A DNA stretch of 27,386 nucleotides from an uncultured Clostridium sp. (GTDB lineage Bacteria; Bacillota; Clostridia; Peptostreptococcales; Peptostreptococcaceae), in contig UQCY01000013.1 of the NCBI GenBank assembly GCA_900539645.1, forward strand, positions 1 through 27,386. The letters are read 5' to 3'. The notes under the pieces are model-generated. The model worked only from the letters and a program-made list of their open reading frames with translations, did not search any database and was not told the origin of the DNA. Both the position numbers and the translations under genes were made by a program. This document shows positions 19,549 through 26,433 of the stretch, piece after piece (position 1 is the stretch's first letter; each line of letters opens with the position of its first letter).

Positions 19549-20337
19549 ATGAAGATAAAAGATATTGTAAAAATACTTTCTATAATTTTTATGTTTGCTT
19601 TTATCGTTTTATTTAATTTTAAAACTGAAAAAATAACAGGAAATATCAGACTTGGTGTATCGGATGATACATCAGGTCTGATATTAAATTATATGCAAGA
19701 TAAAAATTATTTTGAAAATGTTGAATCTGAAAATATTATTGATTCATATTCTATAGCTGACTGCTGAACGGCTAGTATGCAGTGGGCACTGTCTTCGGAT
19801 GAAATGGATATGGCTATAATATGTAAAGATGCCGCAGAAAAATATGTACAAACAGAAAAAAATTTTGAAATAGTAGGAACTGTTGTAAAAAATTCAGATG
19901 TATTTTTATTAAGTGATGAGAATCCAAATGTAATGGGTACTGTTCAAAATAGAAAATATCAAGATGAGTTAGTTAAGGAATATTATCCAAATGCTAAGGT
20001 AAAACATTTATTAGCAAATGCACTGCCATATAGTATAGAGAGTAATAAAGTAGATGGTGGGGTAATGGATGTTATCAAATCTTTATCTATTGAAGGGAAT
20101 AAAAAGTCTTGTGCTACTAATAAGGATTTTGATACGTATGTATTAGTGGTGAATAAAGAATTTAAAAAAACAGATAACTATGAAATATTTAAAAAACTGT
20201 ACAATAAAAGTGTAGATGATATAAGCGATAAAAATAAATTAAAAAAAGCTATAGAAAATTATAAAAATATAAAACTAGAAAAAAAAGACATGGGGGTAAT
20301 AGAAAATTGCAAACTGGAGTTTCTAAAAATAAACTAA
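19549..20337 (+). CDS. saoB: ABC substrate-binding selenoprotein (SaoB-like), UGA at 19765 = Sec73
   Basis: Reading the TGA at 19765-19767 as Sec gives a single 262-residue protein; otherwise the gene is split into 72- and ~186-residue pieces that are exactly in frame. It has an uncleaved-looking N-terminal membrane segment (residues ~7-23) with no lipobox, then a compact binding-protein-like domain (NIRLGVSDDTSGLILNYMQ) and the pair Cys72-Sec73 in SIADCUTASMQW. Other Cys are 92, 188 and 254. It is the second binding protein for the same transporter, shorter than SaoX. A SECIS-like hairpin follows the TGA. The ribosome-binding site is poor, suggesting coupling to saoX. saoP starts within its last 31 bases. 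Confidence 0.86.
19780..19791 (+). promoter_or_regulatory. SECIS-like hairpin in saoB
   Basis: CAGT (19780-19783) and ACTG (19788-19791) flank the loop GGGC, with a further G-U pair below. The first loop G is 17 bases after the TGA. The stem is short, so this is the weakest of the four by eye, though spacing and loop fit. Confidence 0.55.
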
Positions 20338-21110
20338 AAAAGACGTTTGTTTCCAAGAAATCTATGATAGAGATTTTTTATAGAATAGCTCTTTTAGTTG
20401 GAATATACCTTTTATGGCATTTTACAGCTAAAGAACTTGGAAGTGACCTTCTTTTACCAATGCCTTCAAAAGTTATTGAAGGATTTTTATATTGTCTTAC
20501 TGATCCAGAGACAATAAAAAATGTATTTATAACTATGCAAAGAGTTATGAAAGGTTTTGGATATGCCTTAGTAATAGGATTACCAATAGGATTTATTATG
20601 GGGTTCTCAAGTACTTGTGAAAAAGTTCTTTCACCAGTTATAGACTCAGTTAGACAGGTTCCAATAATGTCTTGGGTACCACTAACAATAGTATGGTTTG
20701 GGATAGGTGACGGACCTACTATATTCTTAATAGCATTCTCAGGTATATTCTCTATAGTATTAAATACTATTCATGGAGTTAGAACTATATCAAAGGATTA
20801 CTATAATGCAGCGAAAAGTATGGGAGCATCTCCATTTATTATATTTAAGGATGTTATATTCCCAGCAGCACTTCCTGATATACTTACAGGAGCAAGACTG
20901 GCAATAAGTAATGGTTGGATGTCTGTTATCTGAGCCGAGTTCATAGCTACGAGTGCCGGGATCGGTTACTCTATGGTACAGGCTCAAACTTTAATGCAGA
21001 CACACATACTAATTGGGCTTATGATATTTGCGGCTATAATAGGATTTTTAATAGACCGTGTTTTAAAATATGTAAATAAACTTCTATGTAAATGGAGGTT
21101 CGCAGAATAA
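20307..21110 (+). CDS. saoP: ABC transporter permease selenoprotein (SaoP-like), UGA at 20931 = Sec209
   Basis: Reading TGA 20931-20933 as Sec gives a 267-residue permease of the SsuC/TauC type with about six membrane segments. The ATPase-contacting EAA loop is YYNAAKSMGASPFIIFKDVIFP. Sec209 follows in GWMSVI-U-AEFIATSAGIGYSM, a stretch that in ordinary family members reads roughly W-x-x-V-A-A-E-x-x-G, so homology continues across the TGA. The last 58 residues (final membrane segments) exist only with readthrough. The start is TTG 20307, with GGGGGT 10 bases upstream inside saoB. Codons just after the TGA are unusually GC-rich because they encode the SECIS. The stop overlaps the saoA start (TAATG). 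Confidence 0.9.
20951..20971 (+). promoter_or_regulatory. SECIS hairpin in saoP
   Basis: GAGTGCCG (20951-20958) pairs with CGGT-T-ACTC (20963-20971), an 8-bp stem with one bulged T and one G-U pair, around the loop GGAT. The first loop G is 26 bases after the TGA. It is the most stable of the four candidates and lies in a GC-rich patch within an AT-rich gene. Confidence 0.8.
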
Positions 21111-21871
21111 TGGAATTAAGAGTAGAAAATATAAATAAAACATTTATCAATGATAAAGTAGAAAATAAAGTATTAGAAAATATAAGTTTAAAAGTGAATG
21201 AAGGTGAATTTGTTTCACTATTAGGTCCATCAGGATGTGGTAAAACTACTCTATTAACTATAATAGGTGGTTTTCAGCATGCAGAATCTGGAAAGATATT
21301 TGTAGATGGAAAAGAAGTAAGTAAGCCAGGAATAGATAGAGCATTTGTGTTCCAAAACTATGCTTTATTCCCTTGGAAAACAATAAAAGAAAATATAATT
21401 TTCCCTATGAAAAGACAGAAGATGCATAAAGATGAAATAGAGAAAAGACTTCAGGAGCTTTTAGAATTATCTGATTTACAGGGAAAAGAGAAAATGTATC
21501 CGCACCAGCTATCTGGAGGTATGAAGCAGAGAGTTGCTGTAATGAGGGCACTTGCTTGTAATCCAAAAGTACTTCTAATGGATGAACCTTTAGGGGCAAT
21601 AGACTTTAGAATGAGACAGAATTTACAAGAAGAACTTGAAAAGATATGGATGAAAAATAAAATAACAGCTGTAATGGTAACTCATGATGTAGATGAAGCT
21701 GTATATATGAGTGATAGAGTTGTAGTTATGTCTAGAAATAAAGGTGAGATAATAAAAGATTTAAAAATAGATATGGAAAGACCTAGAGATAGAAAAGACG
21801 AAAAATATATAAACTACAAAGAAGAGCTTACAGCAATCCTTTCTGAATGTTACGGAGATAAAGAAGAATAA
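21110..21871 (+). CDS. saoA: ABC transporter ATP-binding protein (SaoA-like)
   Basis: A 253-residue ATPase of the SsuB/TauB (nitrate/sulfonate/taurine) class, energising the SaoP permease. All motifs are intact: Walker A GPSGCGKTT (39-47), Q-loop Gln82 in VFQNYALFPW, signature LSGGMKQ (134-140), Walker B VLLMDEP (154-160), and the H-loop His192 in THDVDEAV. ATG 21110 overlaps the saoP stop as TAATG and has GGAGGT 10 bases upstream; the in-frame ATG at 21092 lacks a ribosome-binding site. No UGA is present in this subunit. saoL follows 34 bases later. Confidence 0.92.
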   Translation: MELRVENINKTFINDKVENKVLENISLKVNEGEFVSLLGPSGCGKTTLLTIIGGFQHAESGKIFVDGKEVSKPGIDRAFVFQNYALFPWKTIKENIIFPMKRQKMHKDEIEKRLQELLELSDLQGKEKMYPHQLSGGMKQRVAVMRALACNPKVLLMDEPLGAIDFRMRQNLQEELEKIWMKNKITAVMVTHDVDEAVYMSDRVVVMSRNKGEIIKDLKIDMERPRDRKDEKYINYKEELTAILSECYGDKEE

Positions 21872-21905
21872 TATTGAAAACTAAATAATAAAATGAGGTG
21901 TAAAA

Positions 21906-22529
21906 TTGAATAAATATGAAAAATATAGATGTCTTACTGATGAACAGAAGGCAATAAGAATATCTATAATGGATTGTATAATAGATAATGGTGGTTCTGT
22001 AAATATAGAACTTGCAAAAAAATGGGTTAAAGAACATATGGAAAGTAGTGAAGAAACTATAGATGCTACTTTTAAACAGTTTATAGATACAAATGTAATG
22101 GTTGTTATAGATGATGAAATAACATTTATATTCCCAGTATCTGGAAAACCAACAAATCATAGAATAACACTTGAAGATGGAAGAAGCTTTTGCGCTATGT
22201 GTGCGATAGACTCTATAGGTACAAGCTATACATTCAAACAACCAGTAACAATAAATTCTATGTGTGCTGCAACAGGAAAAGAAATAGAATTAAAAGTTGA
22301 TAATGGAAAAGTATTGTATACAAACAATCCAGGAATGTATATAATACATGTAGACCTTTTAAAGAATACTGATTGGGCAAATGCTTGTTGAAACATAATG
22401 AACTTCTTCTGGACGAAGAATGATTTAGAAGCATGGCTTAAAGCAGCGGGAAAAGAAAATGACCCAGATGTATATGCATACAATTTAGATGAGGCTATAG
22501 AAGAATCATATTATACATTTGAGGTATAA
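21906..22529 (+). CDS. saoL: Organomercurial lyase (MerB)-like selenoprotein (SaoL-like), UGA at 22389 = Sec162
   Basis: Reading TGA 22389-22391 as Sec gives 207 residues, close to MerB (~212). An N-terminal winged-helix-like region (1-85) precedes the MerB-like core. Landmarks match MerB: CAID at 99-102 corresponds to MerB Cys96-Ala-Leu-Asp99 (two catalytic residues); CAATG at 120-124 matches the structural Cys117-AATG; and AC-U-NIMNFF (Cys161-Sec162) matches MerB Cys159-Cys160 followed by HVHFF, so Cys161 is the second catalytic Cys and Sec its neighbour. An extra Cys96 precedes the first motif. MerB protonolyses carbon-mercury bonds; a similar reaction on an organometal is likely but the substrate is unknown. 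TTG start with GAGGTG upstream; SECIS-like hairpin follows the TGA. Confidence 0.9.
22404..22420 (+). promoter_or_regulatory. SECIS-like hairpin in saoL
   Basis: TTCTTC (22404-22409) pairs perfectly with GAAGAA (22415-22420) around the loop TGGAC, with G at the second loop position, 20 bases after the TGA. Confidence 0.7.
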
Positions 22530-22536
22530 TATATGT

Positions 22537-22585
22537 AAAAAAGACTAGTTGAATTGATAAAAATCAATAATAACTAGTCTTTTTA
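22537..22585. terminator. Bidirectional terminator between saoL and saoD
   Basis: AAAAAGACTAGTT pairs with AACTAGTCTTTTT, with an inner ATTGAT/ATCAAT stem. A- and T-runs on either side let it end both converging transcripts. Confidence 0.85.
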
Positions 22586-22603
22586 TTTATAGTTTTAACT
22601 TTA

Positions 22604-22936
22604 CTATAATGTTATAACTTGATCTATTCCAGCACTTCCTAAACAAGTATAAAGGTTAGGGAAACATCCAATTGTAGCACCATCTACAAGATTATCCTGT
22701 ATTCCTCTTTCTATTGCACATTGATCACATGCCATAAGTATCATACCAGTTTTTTCCCGTATTTTACTTAATCTTTCTCCTATTGGGTTTCCTTTAGAAA
22801 GGAATAAAGTATTATCCATAAAGAAAAACATTCCTGCAACTTCAGCAACATGTGAATCTGTTTCAAGCTGTGGTATTATCATTTTGTCTAATATTTTGTG
22901 TGTATTTGTACTATTAAATATGTAAGCAACTTTCAT
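22604..22936 (-). CDS. saoD: DsrE-like small protein (SaoD-like)
   Basis: A 110-residue soluble protein with a DsrE/DsrF-like Rossmann-type fold pattern: MKVAYIFNSTNTHKILDKM at the N-terminus, a central hydrophobic strand (AEVAGMFFFMDNTLFL), and MACDQCAIERG with Cys in a conserved-looking loop, then CFPNLYTCLG. DsrE-family proteins act as sulfur carriers or thiol-binding small proteins. It is the only clear gene on the minus strand and converges on saoL with a shared terminator. ATG has GGAGGAGG upstream. A 19-bp perfect palindrome lies just upstream, overlapping its likely promoter. I recall 'DsrE-related protein SaoD' as part of the same system. Confidence 0.8.
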   Translation of the reverse strand: MKVAYIFNSTNTHKILDKMIIPQLETDSHVAEVAGMFFFMDNTLFLSKGNPIGERLSKIREKTGMILMACDQCAIERGIQDNLVDGATIGCFPNLYTCLGSAGIDQVITL

Positions 22937-22947
22937 ATTTAAGCCTC

Positions 22948-22990
22948 CTCCTATATAATTATTTTAATTTCTAAAATAATTATATAGGAG
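22948..22990. promoter_or_regulatory. Perfect 19-bp inverted repeat upstream of saoD (operator candidate)
   Basis: CTCCTATATAATTATTTTA (22948-22966) and its exact reverse complement (22972-22990) flank a 5-base centre. On the minus strand it overlaps a TATAAT -10 (22979-22984) whose possible -35 is TTCAAA (22985-23001 spacer, 17 bases), and its far end touches the saoD ribosome-binding site. It could be an operator or, if transcription starts further upstream, a hairpin masking part of that site. Confidence 0.6.
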
Positions 22991-23002
22991 AGTATATAAA
23001 TT

Positions 23003-23030
23003 TTGAAATAGAAATTATCTATAGTATAAT
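23003..23030 (+). promoter_or_regulatory. Possible + strand promoter divergent from saoD
   Basis: TTGAAA (23003-23008) and TATAAT (23025-23030) with a 16-base spacer. Its -35 region overlaps the possible saoD -35 on the other strand. It is one of two candidates for the downstream membrane protein gene. Confidence 0.4.
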
Positions 23031-23094
23031 AGAAAAAATATTAACTTCATATAAAAATGTTATTTTAAATAAATATAGATAATATAAATAAAAC

Positions 23095-23123
23095 TTATAA
23101 TATATATAGAAAATTGATATAAT
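23095..23123 (+). promoter_or_regulatory. Extended -10 promoter for the TVP38/TMEM64-type gene
   Basis: TTATAA (23095-23100), then a 17-base spacer to TATAAT (23118-23123), preceded by TGA to give the extended TGnTATAAT. It lies about 75 bases before the start codon. Confidence 0.5.
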
Positions 23124-23200
23124 ATAAAATACAATTACTATAGTATTATTAAAAGTATAGAGCAAGAATAAAAAATTTATATGTAGAAGGGAATATATAA

Positions 23201-23899
23201 ATGACTAAAGAAAATAAGAAAAAATTAATCACAAGAGTAGGTGCGGTATTATTAGTATTTGCAATCTACTTTTTTGTAACACCTGTAAAAACATTTGTAA
23301 ATCAGATGGTATTTTACTTATCTAGTTTAGATTTGGAATCAATAAAACAATATATACTATCGTTTGGAATTTGGGCTCCAATAATCTCATTCCTACTTAT
23401 GCTACTTCAATCAGTGGCGGCACCACTTCCAGCATTTATGATAACATTCGCAAATGCAGCGCTATTTGGCTGGGTATGGGGAGCTGTACTATCTTGGTCA
23501 AGTGCAATGGCAGGGGCAGCGCTATGCTTCTTCATAGCTAAATTCTTGGGAAGAGATGTTGTAGAAAAACTTACAAGTAAGATGGCTATAAACAGTATAG
23601 ACGAATTCTTTGATAAATACGGAAAATATACAATATTAGTTTGTAGATTACTACCATTTATATCTTTTGATATAGTAAGTTATGCAGCAGGTCTTACTTC
23701 AATGAAATTTATACCATTCTTTATAGCTACCGGTATAGGGCAGTTACCAGCTACAATAGTTTACTCTTATGTAGGTGGAATGCTTACTGGTGGAGCAAAA
23801 TTATTTGTAACAGGATTAATGATATTATTTGCATTAACAGTTGCTATATATATGTTCAAGAAAATATATAACGATAAAAAAAATAAATCAAATGCATAA
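23201..23899 (+). CDS. TVP38/TMEM64 (DedA-like) family membrane protein
   Basis: A 232-residue integral membrane protein. An N-terminal membrane helix (residues ~10-28) is followed by an extracytoplasmic stretch and the TVP38 core: FGIWAPIISFLLMLLQS, PLPAFMITFANAALFGWVWG, a re-entrant-type helix with GAALCFFIAKFLGRD, then VCRLLPFISFDIVSYAAGL and GIGQLPATIVYSYVGG. The family is linked to lipid scrambling or membrane homeostasis in general, and members often lie beside mercury-resistance or selenium genes (general knowledge, not tested here). ATG follows AGAAGGG. It sits directly after the selenoprotein island, in its own transcription unit ending in a good terminator. Confidence 0.85.
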   Translation: MTKENKKKLITRVGAVLLVFAIYFFVTPVKTFVNQMVFYLSSLDLESIKQYILSFGIWAPIISFLLMLLQSVAAPLPAFMITFANAALFGWVWGAVLSWSSAMAGAALCFFIAKFLGRDVVEKLTSKMAINSIDEFFDKYGKYTILVCRLLPFISFDIVSYAAGLTSMKFIPFFIATGIGQLPATIVYSYVGGMLTGGAKLFVTGLMILFALTVAIYMFKKIYNDKKNKSNA

Positions 23900-23926
23900 T
23901 ACTAAAGGAATAATACATTTAAAAGG

Positions 23927-23966
23927 ACACCAAGTTATATTTTTTAGCTTGGTGTTTTTATTTTTG
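23927..23966 (+). terminator. Terminator after the TVP38-type gene
   Basis: ACACCAAG (23927-23934) and CTTGGTGT (23948-23955) form an 8-bp perfect stem followed by T-rich sequence. Confidence 0.85.
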
Positions 23967-24032
23967 AAAAATAACATTAAAATGAAAAAATTATAAATTT
24001 ATATAAAAAATATTTAAGTATAGTGTTTAAAT

Positions 24033-24041
24033 TGATATAAT
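24033..24041 (+). promoter_or_regulatory. Extended -10 promoter for fchA-folD
   Basis: TGATATAAT (TGnTATAAT) lies 54 bases before the fchA start; no strong -35 is visible. Confidence 0.5.
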
Positions 24042-24094
24042 AGAATACAAGATTAAAAAGTTAGAAAATTGAGAAAGAGAAGAGGTGCTGAATA

Positions 24095-24727
24095 TTGAAT
24101 ATAGTAGATAAAAGCTGCGTAGAATTTATAGAAGTCCTTTCTTCAAGAGAGCCAGTTCCTGGTGGAGGTGGCGCTGCTGCTTTTGTCGGGGCGATAGGAG
24201 TGGCACTTGGAAATATGGTAGCTAATCTTACAATAGGTAAGAAGAAATACGCAGAATATGAAGATGAGATAAAAGAATTATTAAAAGAGGCAAAAGAAAT
24301 AGAAGCAGAATTACTATCTATGGTTGATAAGGATGCAGCGTGCTTTATGCCACTTTCTCAGACTTATGGGCTACCAACATCGACAGAAGAGGAAAGAGAA
24401 TTTAAAACAAAAAGAATGGAAGTAGTATTAAAACAGGCGTGCGAAATACCATATAAGGCTGCTAAAGTTTGTTTTAAAGCTATAAAAATACATGAGGATA
24501 TAGTAGATAAATCATCTAAGATAGTCATAAGTGATATAGGGGTAGGAGTTCAATGTTTAAGAGCATGTCTACTTGGATCTAAATTAAATGTAAAGATTAA
24601 TACAAAATCTATGAAGGATAGAGAATATGCCGACAAAATTTCTAAAGAAGTAAACGAAATAGTAGAAGAAGGGATTGCTATATGTGACCAAGTCTTTGAA
24701 AGAGTAGTAGAAATTATGGAGGAATAG
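24095..24727 (+). CDS. fchA: Methenyltetrahydrofolate cyclohydrolase (FchA, cyclodeaminase fold)
   Basis: A 210-residue cytoplasmic protein of the formiminotransferase-cyclodeaminase-like (FTCD_C) family. The N-terminal SREPVPGGGGAAAFVGAIG with GNMVANLTIGKKKY is characteristic, as are the long helices that follow. In acetogens and purine/glycine fermenters this family supplies 5,10-methenyl-THF cyclohydrolase, converting formyl-THF made by Fhs. The TTG start has GAGGTG 7 bases upstream. It stops one base before folD, so the two are translationally coupled; that pairing matches the predicted loss of cyclohydrolase activity in this FolD. Cyclodeaminase activity cannot be excluded from sequence but no formiminotransferase is present. 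Confidence 0.9.
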   Translation: MNIVDKSCVEFIEVLSSREPVPGGGGAAAFVGAIGVALGNMVANLTIGKKKYAEYEDEIKELLKEAKEIEAELLSMVDKDAACFMPLSQTYGLPTSTEEEREFKTKRMEVVLKQACEIPYKAAKVCFKAIKIHEDIVDKSSKIVISDIGVGVQCLRACLLGSKLNVKINTKSMKDREYADKISKEVNEIVEEGIAICDQVFERVVEIMEE

Positions 24728-24728
24728 T

Positions 24729-25586
24729 ATGGAAACTAATATAATAAAAGGAAAGCCGGTTGCCGATGAGATAACCGAAAATTTAATAGAAGAAGTTAAA
24801 AATTTAAAAAATGCTGGAATAGAACCAAGTCTAGCTATAGTTAGAGTAGGAGAAAATCCAGATGATATGTCTTATGAAAGAGGAGCTATGAATAGATGTG
24901 GCAAGATAGGTATAGATGTTAAAAATATTATTCTAAAATCAGACGTATCTGAAGAGGATTACATAAATGCTATAGAAGATTTAAATAAAGACAAATCTGT
25001 AAGTGGGATACTTTGTCTAAGACCACTTCCTAAACATGTAGATGAAAATAAAGTAAAATATGTTATAGATGCTGAAAAAGATGTGGATTGTTTCAATCCT
25101 ATAAACTCAGCTAAGCTATTTGAAGGAGATAAATCTGGATATGCTCCATGTACTCCTGAGGCTGTTATGAAAATTTTAAAGTATTACGGTGTAGAATTAT
25201 CAGGGAAAAAAGCGGTTGTGCTTGGAAGATCGTTGATAGTAGGTAAACCAGTATCAATGATGCTTATGGGAGAAAATGCAACTGTTACAGTATGTCATTC
25301 TAAGACAGAAAATCTGGCAGATGAGGCTAAGAAAGCTGATATACTTATAGCAGCTATAGGTAGAGCAAAAATGGTGGACAACTCTTATATAAAAGAAGGA
25401 GCTACTGTGATAGATGTAGGTATAAATGTAGATGAATGTGGAAATCTATGTGGAGATGTGGATACTGAATCTGTTTTAGGTACTGCAAGTATGGTTACTC
25501 CAGTGCCAGCTGGTGTAGGATCTGTTACTACATCTGTACTAGCTGAACATGTTATAAGAGCTTGTAAAAAACAAAATAATATTTAA
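24729..25586 (+). CDS. folD: Methylenetetrahydrofolate dehydrogenase (FolD), apparently lacking cyclohydrolase residues
   Basis: A 285-residue FolD-family enzyme that oxidises or reduces between methylene- and methenyl-THF. The nucleotide-binding block VVLGRSLIVGKPVSMML and the C-terminal VTPVPAGVGSVTTSVL are intact, and the folate Asp (Asp120 in DVDCF) is kept. The YxxxK motif, whose Lys (Lys56 in the human enzyme) is needed for cyclohydrolase, reads Y49-E-R-G-A53, and the usual VQLPLP reads CLRPLP (96-101), so the cyclohydrolase Gln is Leu97. The dehydrogenase should work, but the cyclohydrolase half should not, leaving that to FchA. ATG is one base after the fchA stop; a terminator follows. 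Confidence 0.93.
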   Translation: METNIIKGKPVADEITENLIEEVKNLKNAGIEPSLAIVRVGENPDDMSYERGAMNRCGKIGIDVKNIILKSDVSEEDYINAIEDLNKDKSVSGILCLRPLPKHVDENKVKYVIDAEKDVDCFNPINSAKLFEGDKSGYAPCTPEAVMKILKYYGVELSGKKAVVLGRSLIVGKPVSMMLMGENATVTVCHSKTENLADEAKKADILIAAIGRAKMVDNSYIKEGATVIDVGINVDECGNLCGDVDTESVLGTASMVTPVPAGVGSVTTSVLAEHVIRACKKQNNI

Positions 25587-25623
25587 TGTAAATTTATAAG
25601 ATTAAAAACATAAATAAAATAAA

Positions 25624-25656
25624 AACCTGCGTGTATTTTGCGCAGGTTGATTTTTT
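25624..25656 (+). terminator. Terminator after folD
   Basis: AACCTGCG (25624-25631) and CGCAGGTT (25641-25648) form a perfect 8-bp stem followed by a T-run. Confidence 0.88.
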
Positions 25657-25758
25657 ATAAACACATATATAAAAAAATTAAATATATTATAATTATTAAA
25701 TAGATAATAAATTAAAGTTAAAAAACTAAAAATATTGAGATAAAGGGGGTTGCAAAAT

Positions 25759-26433
25759 ATGATTATTTCGGGAAATAAACCATTTGATGAGATAAAAGAG
25801 TTTTTAAAAGATGATAAGACTGTATTTATAATCGGCTGTGGAAAATGTGCAACAGTTTGTAAAAGTGGTGGAGAAGAGCAGGTTCAAGCTATGAAAAAAC
25901 TCCTTGAACGGGAAGGTAAAGTAATAACAGGAACCACTATATTAGACCCAGCATGTACACTTTCAAAAACTAAAAGAGATTTAGAGGAATTTATGGATAT
26001 TATTCAGAACACAGACTCTATTTTATCTATGGCTTGTGGAGATGGAACACAGACTATAGCAAAAGTGATGGAATATAAGCCAGTTTATCCAGCAAATGAC
26101 ACGCTGTTTATTGGTGAGGTTCAGATGTTGGGGAGATATGAGGAAGCATGTAGAGCATGTGGAGATTGTCAACTTGCTTGGACTGGAGGAATTTGCCCTG
26201 TCACATCTTGCTCAAAAGGATTATTAAATGGTGCTTGTGGTGGAGCTGACAAAGATGGAAGATGTGAGGTAAATCCAGAGTATAGTTGTGCATGGGTAAA
26301 AATATATAAAAGACTAGAAAGATTAAACCAACTTGAAAATCTATTAAAAGTTAGAGATGAAAGAGATTACTCTAAACTAAATAGAAAAAGAGATATAACT
26401 ATGAAGGAATTGAATGATAGGAGGAAACGCTAA
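25759..26433 (+). CDS. metV: MetV-type Fe-S/zinc partner of methylenetetrahydrofolate reductase
   Basis: A 224-residue Cys-rich protein of the 'methylenetetrahydrofolate reductase C-terminal' (MetV) family, which forms a complex with the short MetF of acetogens. An N-terminal CxxCxxxC (Cys27, 30, 34) lies in FIIGCGKCATVCKSGG, and a C-terminal cluster of eight cysteines (131, 134, 137, 146, 151, 160, 169, 177) lies in ACRACGDCQ...CPVTSCSKG...GACGG...CEVN...SCAW, expected to bind [4Fe-4S] or zinc. ATG 25759 is preferred over TTG 25750, which overlaps the GGGGGT ribosome-binding site. Its stop overlaps the metF start by one base. Confidence 0.9.
   Translation: MIISGNKPFDEIKEFLKDDKTVFIIGCGKCATVCKSGGEEQVQAMKKLLEREGKVITGTTILDPACTLSKTKRDLEEFMDIIQNTDSILSMACGDGTQTIAKVMEYKPVYPANDTLFIGEVQMLGRYEEACRACGDCQLAWTGGICPVTSCSKGLLNGACGGADKDGRCEVNPEYSCAWVKIYKRLERLNQLENLLKVRDERDYSKLNRKRDITMKELNDRRKR

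Noticed and set aside
21092..21109. Earlier in-frame ATG for saoA
   Set aside because: No ribosome-binding site upstream, and ATG 21110 is placed properly by GGAGGT and the TAATG overlap.
19549..21110. saoB and saoP as frameshifted or nonsense-mutated pseudogenes
   Set aside because: Frames continue exactly across each single TGA, the protein pattern is preserved on both sides, SECIS-like hairpins follow, and two more genes in the same cluster show the same feature.
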